A DNA stretch of 6,329 nucleotides from Bacteriovoracaceae bacterium UBA6261. GTDB lineage: Bacteria > Bdellovibrionota > Bacteriovoracia > Bacteriovoracales > Bacteriovoracaceae. The position numbers and the translations under genes are program-made. Below are positions 1 through 6,178 of this stretch, in pieces. The notes under the pieces are model-generated. The model had not been told where the DNA came from. It searched no databases and saw nothing but the letters and a program-made list of their open reading frames with translations. The stretch spans positions 1-6,329 of the forward strand of contig DJVH01000115.1 of NCBI GenBank assembly GCA_002440825.1. Direction: 5' to 3'. How positions within the stretch are numbered: the stretch's first letter is position 1; each line of letters opens with the position of its first letter.

Positions 1-326
1 TCAGTGATAAAACCCAGGTGTCCCATATTAACCCCAAAAATAGGAGGAGAATTTTTTGAAACATTGCGGGCTACGCCGATAAGAGTACCATCACCACCCA
101 TTGTAATGATTAGGTCTGAGTCGCTATGAAGTTCATTTTCTGAAATAAAATTTAAATTTTTGAGCTCACCCTTGAGTATCTTGCCGATTCTTTCTTCTTC
201 TTTTTCCAGAAACGAAACATTTTTCTTACGTCTTATCAGCCAGGCAATAAGATTGTTGAGTATGCTTTCAAACTCAGTATTGATCTTAGGTTTTAGTACG
301 ATACTGATATTTTTTACCTGGGCCAT
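1..326 (-). CDS. nadK: NAD kinase, N-terminal 108 residues (partial, runs off left edge)
   Basis: ATP (or polyphosphate)-dependent NAD kinase, the cytoplasmic enzyme that phosphorylates NAD to NADP. I translated the minus strand from the ATG at 326-324 and found an open frame to the window edge. It contains the family hallmark GGDGT at residues 77-81 (within ITMGGDGTLIGVARN) and the second conserved block NMGHLGFIT at residues 100-108. The Asp of GGDGT is the conserved catalytic/metal-associated residue in this family. Family members are usually about 270-310 residues, so roughly the C-terminal two thirds are missing here because of the window edge, not because the gene is broken. The start is well supported: SD AAGGAG at 339-334, 7 nt upstream of the ATG. 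The ATG shares one base with the TAA of the upstream response-regulator gene (TAATG), implying translational coupling. Very confident on identity. Confidence 0.96.
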   Translation of the reverse strand, partial: MAQVKNISIVLKPKINTEFESILNNLIAWLIRRKKNVSFLEKEEERIGKILKGELKNLNFISENELHSDSDLIITMGGDGTLIGVARNVSKNSPPIFGVNMGHLGFIT

Positions 327-697
327 TATTGGGCTCCTTCTGAAAGAAAAATAGCCAGTGCTTCTTCGATATTTTCAAAGGGTTTTGAAAGAAGCAGACA
401 ACCGTATTGCTGAGCTTTTTCGATAACGTGTGGTGAGCTATAGGCAGTGATGATGATGAAGAGTTTGCTGATTTCCGCTATAGTAAAACGGGCTTTTGAT
501 TCTTCAATAACGTCAAAACCAGAAATATCCTGCAGCATCAGATCGCAGATAATGCGGTCAAATTTTTGATTGAGGATGAGCTGAATCGCTTCGCGACCGC
601 GACTTTCAACAGTGACTTCGACCCCTTTCTTTTCCAAAAGCTTCTTCAATGACTTTTGGATAAGCGGCTCGTCTTCGACAAGTAGAATTCTCTTCAA
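326..697 (-). CDS. Single-domain (CheY-like) response regulator receiver
   Basis: 123-aa stand-alone receiver domain. All phosphorylation-site residues are present: acidic pair E8/D9 (in LLVEDE), phospho-acceptor D52 (IICDLML), switch threonine T84 (IIITAYS) and K105 of the SKPF motif. The protein ends about 15 residues after the expected last helix, so it has no DNA-binding, GGDEF or other output domain. It would act by protein-protein contact or as a phosphate-relay intermediate in the cytoplasm. The start codon is TTG at 697-695. It is chosen because an almost perfect SD (AGGGAG, 709-704) lies 6 nt upstream, overlapping the stop codon of the histidine kinase gene. The adjacent kinase is the obvious phosphodonor. 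Its stop overlaps the nadK start by one base. The precise output is unknown. Confidence 0.93.
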   Translation of the reverse strand: MKRILLVEDEPLIQKSLKKLLEKKGVEVTVESRGREAIQLILNQKFDRIICDLMLQDISGFDVIEESKARFTIAEISKLFIIITAYSSPHVIEKAQQYGCLLLSKPFENIEEALAIFLSEGAQ

Positions 698-703
698 AAT
701 AAA

Positions 704-709
704 CTCCCT
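704..709 (-). promoter_or_regulatory. Ribosome binding site deciding the TTG start of the response regulator
   Basis: AGGGAG on the minus strand, 6 nt before the TTG start at 697. It overlaps the TAG stop (710-708) of the upstream kinase, so ribosomes finishing the kinase sit directly on the SD. This supports the non-ATG start and implies coupled synthesis of kinase and regulator. Confidence 0.8.
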
Positions 710-2237
710 AGGCTAGAGGTAAGTTTAGCGAGAAAGTTGCGCCAGGAAAAGGTGTATTGTTTTGAAAATGTATTTTACTTCCCAGCTGTCTGGCCAGGTT
801 CTGGCAGATGGATAGGCCCAGGCCTGTTCCAGAATCTTTAGTAGTGAAAAAAGGCTCGAAAATAGTCTTTGCCAGCTCTGGTTTAACGCCAGGCCCATCG
901 TCTACAACAGCAATCGTAATAGCAGATCCTTCTCTGATGAGTTTAATCACAATTTTATGGTTTCTGACATTTTCTGAATTGGATTTGATGGCTTGAGCAG
1001 CGTTGATAATCAGGTTAAATATAATTTGAGTGAGCGCTGTGGAGTTGGTTTTAATTTCCAGCTTATCCGTTTTTTCAAACCCAACGCATTCAATACATTT
1101 TTGTATTTCTTTTGTCTCACTCTTGGTCAGAGTGATGACCTCTTCAATGAAATTATAAACCTGAAGCTTTTTATATTCCTGCTGATCATTATAAAGATTT
1201 GAAAAGTTTTTAATAATGGTCTGTGATCGATTAGCGTTGGTACAGATCTCATTCAGGATTTCTTTTGTCTCCTCATCCGGAGCATCACTGGCCAGCAGCT
1301 GGCCTGTCAGATTGAGTCCAAACAAGGGATTTGAAAGTTCATGCTGAAGAGTGTTTAAAAGTTCGCCCAGAAGAGAAACGCGCTGAGAGTGATAAAGCTC
1401 AGTAGAAATAGCGTCTTTACTTAAGTTTGAAAGTTCCATGACCGTGTGATCTTCGCCTTCAATGGGAAAAACCATCAGGTGCGAATTTTCAACGGGTCCA
1501 TCGTTGTTGTGATTGCTGAAAATAATCTGCTGATTTTTTTTAACAAAAATTTTCTCAGGAAAATTCTCCAGTGATTTTCTTAAAACTTCTTTTTTCAGAT
1601 CGTTTTTATCCTTGTCCAGAATTCTCGCCAGCAAAGGCTGTAAATGCATAGACAACCCTTGAAAGAATTCCTGCTCTTCCTGACTAGGAGGGAGAAAAGA
1701 ATTTCTCGAAATCAGATAAATAACGGAGTAGTTTTTCAAATCGATTTCTTTCGCCAGAAAATTCCCGACGACATCGAGATCTTCTTTCATGTTGAGGGAC
1801 TGATTGAAAATTTTATTCTTGCTCTTTTTGACCAGGTTAAAAAGTGTGTTGAAGCTTTGAATGCTGATCAGCCTCGTCTCTTCATAATTGGAGTAATTAA
1901 AAAAATAGTTCTGACCTACAGGTTTCCCTTTTTCATGAACAAGAACGTGGCAGGTTTCAAATGAACTAAGCGGCGACAGCTTTAAAATGGCTTTGGGAAG
2001 CTCTTTTATTTCGGTCGTGGTTAAAAGTAGTTTCCTGATTTCTTCTTTGTATTGAAATTTTTTCTGGAGATCGATGCAGCTGGAGTGTTGTTTCAGATTA
2101 TGGAAAACACGTTTTTCAAATGAACTTTTAGTAAAACGCAGCGGCTTTGCTTTTAACGGCAAAGCCACTAATTCATCTAAGTTGAAACTTAGGTATTTCT
2201 TAACTTCTTTAATTCCGGCAGGACTTTGATCTTCCAC
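708..2237 (-). CDS. Soluble sensor histidine kinase with GAF-like input region
   Basis: About 509-aa two-component sensor kinase. The kinase core is complete. Dimerisation/phospho-acceptor domain at about 283-350 with the H-box QHELSNPL (H299). ATPase domain at about 395-509 with N-box NLIINAAQA (N408, N412), G1 box DDGPG (446-450), F-box EPFFTTK (461-467) and G2 box GTGLGLS (470-476). No hydrophobic stretch long enough for a membrane segment is visible, so sensing is probably cytoplasmic. Residues about 65-208 have the length and closing helix (LPPSQEEQEFFQGLSMHLQPLL) of a GAF-like domain, and about 216-272 could be a degenerate PAS-like segment; both input assignments are tentative. H-box and overall style are closest to NtrB/ZraS-type kinases. 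Downstream partner is the receiver gene 10 nt away. The start is uncertain: GTG at 2237 is the most upstream start possible (an in-frame TAA lies four codons before it), overlaps the 147-aa gene by 49 nt and has no clear SD; GTG at 2168 is an alternative, also without an SD. Confidence 0.93.
   Translation of the reverse strand: MEDQSPAGIKEVKKYLSFNLDELVALPLKAKPLRFTKSSFEKRVFHNLKQHSSCIDLQKKFQYKEEIRKLLLTTTEIKELPKAILKLSPLSSFETCHVLVHEKGKPVGQNYFFNYSNYEETRLISIQSFNTLFNLVKKSKNKIFNQSLNMKEDLDVVGNFLAKEIDLKNYSVIYLISRNSFLPPSQEEQEFFQGLSMHLQPLLARILDKDKNDLKKEVLRKSLENFPEKIFVKKNQQIIFSNHNNDGPVENSHLMVFPIEGEDHTVMELSNLSKDAISTELYHSQRVSLLGELLNTLQHELSNPLFGLNLTGQLLASDAPDEETKEILNEICTNANRSQTIIKNFSNLYNDQQEYKKLQVYNFIEEVITLTKSETKEIQKCIECVGFEKTDKLEIKTNSTALTQIIFNLIINAAQAIKSNSENVRNHKIVIKLIREGSAITIAVVDDGPGVKPELAKTIFEPFFTTKDSGTGLGLSICQNLARQLGSKIHFQNNTPFPGATFSLNLPLA
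2177..2192. repeat. 16-bp near-perfect palindrome at the gene junction
   Basis: Inverted repeat ctaagtt-ga-aacttag, with 7-bp arms and a 2-nt spacer. It spans the stop codon of the 147-aa protein (2191-2189), lies inside the early part of the kinase ORF, and sits 8 nt upstream of the alternative kinase start at 2168. It is AT-rich with no following T-tract, so it is not a standard terminator. It could be a small operator-like site or an RNA fold, or chance; function is unknown. Confidence 0.45.
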
Positions 2238-2632
2238 TGTGTAAGGTTATCTATCAGTTCATACTCTAGCAAGTCACAAAGCATGATCACATCGTTTTTT
2301 TCCTTCGCCTGAACCAGCGCCTTGATGACAGAAAGAAGATGTATCTCAAGCTTCTGCAGGTTTTCATCTTTAAATGATCTGTCCGGCATATCAGTGCGAA
2401 TAACCTGGTACACTTTCGAGATTAACTGAATATACAAATCCATCAGGTCGATCACTTCAATAAAAGTCTGATTTGCAGCATTGGTTTCGCCAGCATTATA
2501 TTGGCCGATCAGCTTCTGGATTTGCGATGTAATGTAATCAACGTAACCAAAACATGAATCAATGGATTCAAATGCGATTTCAAGAGATCCATTTTTTTTG
2601 GCGTTCGCTGCTGTATTGTTAGCGGTTGTCAT
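2189..2632 (-). CDS. Small helical protein of unknown function, 147 aa
   Basis: Function not recognised. Residues 1-15 are polar and low in hydrophobics (MTTANNTAANAKKNG), probably a disordered tail. Residues 16-80 form two or more amphipathic helices interrupted around the segment YNAGETNAANQTF (45-57). Residues 88-147 form two further helices ending in DLLEYELIDNLTQW (120-133). There is no signal peptide, no membrane segment and no metal-binding cluster; two cysteines only (C27, C119). The layout is that of a small cytoplasmic helical bundle, as in chaperone or adaptor proteins. The LLEYEL..xL..W ending recalls, from memory and unverified, small DUF proteins, some near flagellar genes. A similar helix can be seen at the C-terminus of the neighbouring glycosyltransferase. 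The ATG at 2632 is preceded by AGGAT (2645-2641, 8 nt spacing), which overlaps the stop codon of that glycosyltransferase. The 3' end overlaps the kinase ORF if the kinase starts at 2237. Confidence 0.85.
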   Translation of the reverse strand: MTTANNTAANAKKNGSLEIAFESIDSCFGYVDYITSQIQKLIGQYNAGETNAANQTFIEVIDLMDLYIQLISKVYQVIRTDMPDRSFKDENLQKLEIHLLSVIKALVQAKEKNDVIMLCDLLEYELIDNLTQWKIKVLPELKKLRNT

Positions 2633-2643
2633 TTGTATTTATC

Positions 2644-4347
2644 CTACTTGGTTGCATCTGAGCGAGAGCCCAGTTTGCCCGTTGAAAGTTTATGTTCAGC
2701 AATAGTGTTTTCGATCAGTTCAAAAAGAATGCTGCAGATATTGGCGCATTCATCAAAGGCCATGAAAGAGCTTTCAGTAAGCTTGACGACGTTATCTCCG
2801 AAAAGATTGCCTTTTCTGACTGCGAGATAATCGATGACAGGAGCTAGATGTGGAGAGGTTTTTTGAACCAAGGCTTGCAGCTGGTCGATTTCATCAATCT
2901 TCTTTGAGTAATCTTTTATTCTTGTAATGCTTGGTGTTTGCGATGAGATTTCTTCCAGAATAAAACGCGAATATTTTTTTCCAAACTCGGACAACTCGAA
3001 GAGATGTTGTAGACCAGTTAAGGCTTCCAGAAGATCTTTGTGTGTCGTTGTATTGAGTTTTGGAAAAGGAACGTTTTCTTCGGTGTCATTGATGACAAAT
3101 GACCACGCAACTTTATAAAGTGAGCGGAAAATGTCAGTGGTGTCCTGATGATTTTCAATCAGCGATTCCAGCTGAAGACTGCCTTTGTTAATTCTCGCGC
3201 GGTAGAAGTTCACAGAACTCATGTGAAAACTTGATACGTTTGTCTTGATCCATTCTACAGAAATTTCTTTTTGCTCAAGCAATTGCTTAATTGCGGCACT
3301 GACAATCTGGTAAGGAATGTCGTGATGGCATTGATTAAAAGAACAAGCGTCGCTCGGAAAACATGGGAAACATTTTGTCCGCGGCGCCAGGTTGTAAGCA
3401 TGATCGTGATACGGAGTTGTTTCAAAAGGGCGGACGCTGCCCAGAGAAACAGTAAGTGTCGGCGTATTGTTGATAGCGGCCAGGTGACCCACCATAGAAT
3501 CATGTCCGACGAACAATCTCGCTTTCTTCAGTTCCATGGATAGTTCTGCAAGAGTTGTTTTTCCTGTGGAATTTTGAATTCTATGCCCAAAAGTTTTAAG
3601 AAGAGGGTTCTCGGTAATCATTTGCGATTTGAGAACTTCATTTTTTGCGCCCACGATTTGAATCGTGCATTGCTCGTTTTCTTTAAGGACGCGGTAAATA
3701 ACTTCAACCCATTTTTCAGCTTTCCAGGCTTTGCGTTCCTGAGAAGCAAATGGATGCACAATAACAGTATTGGAACGTGAAACAGGGGCCGGTGTTGGTT
3801 TGGCTTCAGTCGAACGGATACCGATAATGTTTTTAAATAAATCCACAATTGAGTAAGGATTCAGCGGTCCGCGCATGACTGTTGAATAAACGATCTGCGA
3901 CCATTTATCGCTGATGCACATTTTATTGTTGAAATCGAAGTACGCTCCGATTTTGTGCTGAGATTTAATCAATGAAGCGAGATAGGCTGACGACTTCGAA
4001 AAGGAAAGATTAATAAGAACATCAATTGATTCCTGTGCCATTTCGGCCAGGAAAGTATTGAGCGCCTCATAAGTTCCTTTAAGACCCTGCACTTCAGAAT
4101 TTTCAAAAACTTTTTTAGTGTCGAGGTAATAAATTTTTGTAAAAACCCGCTTAAGCAGAAATTCAAGAGGTTTGGCAAATTGGGTTCTTGCAATAAGAAT
4201 TACTCTGTAGTCAGGATGAGATTTTTTTAAATCTTCTACGGCCTGAACAGTTTGAATCAAATCCCCAAAGCGGGTGAGTTGTAAAACAGCAAGGGTTGGA
4301 ACTTTCACTTGAGGTTCAGGAATTCTGCCAGCGTTATTTGCTTTCAT
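2644..4347 (-). CDS. GT9/heptosyltransferase-like glycosyltransferase with Cys cluster and extra C-terminal domain
   Basis: 567-aa protein of the GT9 (ADP-heptose:LPS heptosyltransferase-like) fold. The N-terminal Rossmann half opens with AVLQLTRFGDLIQT; D29 corresponds to the catalytic-base Asp of WaaC-type enzymes. The second half begins VIVHPFASQERKAW (195-208), the nucleotide-sugar diphosphate-binding region. It then carries GHDSMVGHLAA (281-291), the counterpart of the family's DTGxxHLAA motif, with D283 and H288 kept but the Gly replaced by M285. A four-cysteine cluster follows (C326, C329, C335, C340), a pattern seen in some GT9 enzymes and reminiscent of the iron finger of TibC-type protein heptosyltransferases. 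Normal GT9 proteins are about 320-400 residues; residues about 370-567 are an additional mostly helical domain, shared with the upstream paralogue. Soluble, no signal peptide. I chose ATG 4347 over a TTG at 4362 because AGGAGG lies exactly 6 nt before the ATG. The first 14 nt overlap the 47-aa ORF. The actual sugar and acceptor are unknown. Confidence 0.88.
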   Translation of the reverse strand: MKANNAGRIPEPQVKVPTLAVLQLTRFGDLIQTVQAVEDLKKSHPDYRVILIARTQFAKPLEFLLKRVFTKIYYLDTKKVFENSEVQGLKGTYEALNTFLAEMAQESIDVLINLSFSKSSAYLASLIKSQHKIGAYFDFNNKMCISDKWSQIVYSTVMRGPLNPYSIVDLFKNIIGIRSTEAKPTPAPVSRSNTVIVHPFASQERKAWKAEKWVEVIYRVLKENEQCTIQIVGAKNEVLKSQMITENPLLKTFGHRIQNSTGKTTLAELSMELKKARLFVGHDSMVGHLAAINNTPTLTVSLGSVRPFETTPYHDHAYNLAPRTKCFPCFPSDACSFNQCHHDIPYQIVSAAIKQLLEQKEISVEWIKTNVSSFHMSSVNFYRARINKGSLQLESLIENHQDTTDIFRSLYKVAWSFVINDTEENVPFPKLNTTTHKDLLEALTGLQHLFELSEFGKKYSRFILEEISSQTPSITRIKDYSKKIDEIDQLQALVQKTSPHLAPVIDYLAVRKGNLFGDNVVKLTESSFMAFDECANICSILFELIENTIAEHKLSTGKLGSRSDATK

Positions 4348-4477
4348 GAGAATCCTCCTCAAGAAGCATTGAAAGAAGAATGACTTTCATGTCTTCTTCA
4401 TTCAAGGGCGCAGCTTTATCGAGTTGTTCTTTAATTCGATTGATTTCGCGATTAAGATCCTGCTTAAGCATGTCCAT
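4334..4477 (-). CDS. Small ORF, 47 aa, hypothetical, overlaps the glycosyltransferase start
   Basis: Translated by hand from ATG 4477 to TAA 4336-4334. It is supported by AGGAT (4488-4484) 6 nt upstream and by its position filling what would otherwise be a gap of about 170 nt between the two glycosyltransferase genes. The peptide is highly charged: a likely amphipathic helix (DMLKQDLNREINRIKEQLDK, residues 2-21), a Pro break (P24), then a second acidic/hydrophobic helix from about residue 26 to 42 (NEEDMKVILLSMLLEED). No membrane segment or signal peptide. Its end overlaps the next gene by 14 nt in another frame, suggesting translational coupling. No family recognised. The second helix loosely resembles the tail of the partial gene at the right edge, which also directly precedes a GT9 gene. 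It could be a genuine small partner protein, a remnant of a duplicated gene, or a leader ORF. Confidence 0.6.
   Translation of the reverse strand: MDMLKQDLNREINRIKEQLDKAAPLNEEDMKVILLSMLLEEDSHESK
4354..4359 (-). promoter_or_regulatory. Consensus ribosome binding site for the second glycosyltransferase
   Basis: AGGAGG on the minus strand, 6 nt before ATG 4347. It fixes the start of the glycosyltransferase and excludes the longer TTG start at 4362, which would place the SD inside the coding sequence. It lies within the last codons of the 47-aa ORF (encoding the LEED stretch), so that ORF's C-terminus is partly constrained by this site. Confidence 0.85.
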
Positions 4478-4507
4478 AAACCCATCCTAGGTTTTATAGC
4501 CGTTCTG

Positions 4508-4519
4508 CCTCAGATGAGG
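4508..4519. repeat. Short inverted repeat in the 42-nt intergenic gap
   Basis: CCTCATCTGAGG on the minus strand, immediately after the TAA of the upstream glycosyltransferase: a 5-bp inverted repeat with a 2-nt centre, effectively a 4-bp stem. It lacks a T-tract and is too short for an intrinsic terminator. It is recorded because it is the only structure in the largest intergenic gap of the window. Confidence 0.25.
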
Positions 4520-6178
4520 TTAAGAGTTGGCTTCTGTTCCTTTGCCGATAAAGTCCGCTTTCTTTTGAGACGAAACTTTATCTTCAAGGTTTTTAATACA
4601 AAGTAAAATTTTCTGAATATCTGTTTTCAGGTCATAAAGAAGCAGTTCAACTTCTTTTGCATTTTCTTCAAACGTTTTAGCGTTAATTCCTTCGATTTTT
4701 GTTTTAAACATTGTCACAGGAATTTGAACAATTGAATTGTCGTCTGAGTGAGAAATAAGTTTTCCAAGGTTCAGAACGAAATCGCGCGAACTCTTTCTGT
4801 TTTCTAAACTCTGAAGAAGTGAGCGCAAGGTTCCAAGAAGATCTTTCATTACGTTAGTCACATTGCTTTTTTCGAGAGTAGACCAGCTTGAGGCTGCCGT
4901 AGTACCAAAATCAATGACGTCATCATAAATCTCAACGGATTCCTGCTGATCGAAAGCCACATTGATGAATTGACGGGACATCAAACGGTGAATTTCCGTC
5001 TGTGAATCAACTGTACCTGCTGCCACCGAGTAACGAGCGCCAAGTTTATCGAAACTGCACTTGTAAAGTGTCACATTGTCTGTAAGACGAGGGCGAATGG
5101 ACTGAGTTTTAGAGAAGTGGAAAAGAATCGAGGCCATAATATCCTGAGCAGTGATATTGGAAACTGTCTGCTCGCCGGATTTTGTAAATATTCTGTCAGT
5201 AATAATGTCTGTAAGAATCAAACTTCCTTCAGAGTAGCTCCCTTGTTTTAAAAAAGGTGAGTGTCCAAGTGAAATTTCAAGAACCGGTGTTTCTGTAAGA
5301 TCGGCCATGTGTTTGATAGCCGTATCTGGTGTTAACAGCAAGTCAATGTTCATTAAAACAGAGGCTACTGCTTCAAGATCTGCTTCAATGATGACCAGGT
5401 CGTTTTCAAATTTTTCATTGATCTCTGCCGCATATCTTCTTTCGTCAGCAGTAGGCGCGATCAGAATAACAGGAACCAGTTCAGAGTTCTTTCTGATTTC
5501 ACCGATGAGTTGCACCAGCGTATTTTCAGGAATGTCTTTGGAAAGATCAGCTGTTTTAAGTTGAATTCCGATGATCTTTGCAGTGTTTTCGGATCCTGCC
5601 TGTCCGCGACGGATGGTATTCATATTGCTGAAAGCGACAGCGTTGTGCGAAGAGTTTGTGATCAGTTTCTCGCCTTCACGTGACACCTCAACTCCAATCA
5701 TTTTGTGATAGCAGTCAACAAAATGAATAGGGGAATATTTTACAATGGGAAGAACGTCGTTAAAAAGGATTTCCCAATCACTGCCAGTAACTACATTTCT
5801 TTCATTGTTAAAATGAACGCCCACGACTTTTTGTGTGGAAGCGCGCAGGTATGAGCACAAATAAGCACCAACAATATCATTGGAGTAGTTGATGATCTCA
5901 TCCCATTGCTGATCTTTGATTTCCTGAAGCTGGTTGAAAAGCTGTTCAAGTGCAAAGCCATCGGAGAAGAGTTTGTTGTTTTTTAGCGTAATGATTTCTT
6001 TTCTATCAATTGTATAAAGTTTGCTGAGGTTCTTCAGGTTTTTGGCAGCTTTTGCACTTTCTTTGTAAGTCAAAAGAGCAACATTGTTTCCTTCAGTCGT
6101 GTTTATGGAATTGATCAGATGGCCTGTTGTATAGACGTCGCCTAATCTTCTCAAGTTGATGATGAGGATGTTCTTCAT
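4520..6178 (-). CDS. GT9/heptosyltransferase-like glycosyltransferase with extra C-terminal domain (no Cys cluster)
   Basis: 552-aa diverged GT9-type protein. It opens with ILIINLRRLGDVYTTGHLI; D14 matches the catalytic-base Asp position of WaaC-type enzymes. The C-terminal Rossmann half starts near residue 201 (KIIGIQLKTADLSKD), and TPDTAIKHMADLTETPVLEISLG (283-305) is the counterpart of the DTGxxHLAAAxGTP motif; D285, T286 and H290 are kept, while the usual Gly is A287. The segment after it (GHSPFLKQGSY) aligns with the paralogue's GSVRPFETTPY, but the following cysteine cluster is absent. Residues about 365-552 form an extra domain, helical towards its end (LLLYDLKTDIQKILLCIKNL, 512-531). 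Soluble. ATG 6178 has AGGAG (6190-6186) 7 nt upstream and shares one base with the TAA of the preceding gene. Presumably transfers a sugar from a nucleotide donor; donor and acceptor cannot be told from sequence. Weaker match to GT9 than its neighbour, so it could be a non-catalytic or altered-specificity partner. Confidence 0.82.
   Translation of the reverse strand: MKNILIINLRRLGDVYTTGHLINSINTTEGNNVALLTYKESAKAAKNLKNLSKLYTIDRKEIITLKNNKLFSDGFALEQLFNQLQEIKDQQWDEIINYSNDIVGAYLCSYLRASTQKVVGVHFNNERNVVTGSDWEILFNDVLPIVKYSPIHFVDCYHKMIGVEVSREGEKLITNSSHNAVAFSNMNTIRRGQAGSENTAKIIGIQLKTADLSKDIPENTLVQLIGEIRKNSELVPVILIAPTADERRYAAEINEKFENDLVIIEADLEAVASVLMNIDLLLTPDTAIKHMADLTETPVLEISLGHSPFLKQGSYSEGSLILTDIITDRIFTKSGEQTVSNITAQDIMASILFHFSKTQSIRPRLTDNVTLYKCSFDKLGARYSVAAGTVDSQTEIHRLMSRQFINVAFDQQESVEIYDDVIDFGTTAASSWSTLEKSNVTNVMKDLLGTLRSLLQSLENRKSSRDFVLNLGKLISHSDDNSIVQIPVTMFKTKIEGINAKTFEENAKEVELLLYDLKTDIQKILLCIKNLEDKVSSQKKADFIGKGTEANS

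Noticed and set aside
1644..1964. 106-aa plus-strand open frame opposite the kinase gene
   Set aside because: Fully antisense to a kinase whose sequence is well explained, without SD or recognisable domain; a shadow of the coding bias.
3255..3543. Overlapping open frames of 82 aa (minus) and 90 aa (plus) inside the 567-aa glycosyltransferase
   Set aside because: Both cover the conserved donor-binding motif and Cys cluster of the real gene in other frames; their translations are rich in Arg, Cys and Trp and look non-protein-like.
4348..4362. Longer version of the 567-aa glycosyltransferase starting with TTG at 4362
   Set aside because: The consensus SD AGGAGG (4359-4354) would fall inside the coding sequence, and no SD precedes the TTG. 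ATG 4347 has ideal spacing.
4508..4519. Hairpin CCTCATCTGAGG as a transcription terminator
   Set aside because: Only a 4-5 bp stem, a tiny loop and no T-tract on either strand.
4493..4523. Promoter-like pair TTAACC (4523-4518) and TATAAA (4498-4493) in the 42-nt gap on the minus strand
   Set aside because: The spacing is 19 nt with a poor -35 match, and a start site there would fall at or beyond the SD of the 47-aa ORF, leaving no usable leader. Probably chance in AT-rich DNA, although a weak promoter serving only the second glycosyltransferase cannot be excluded.
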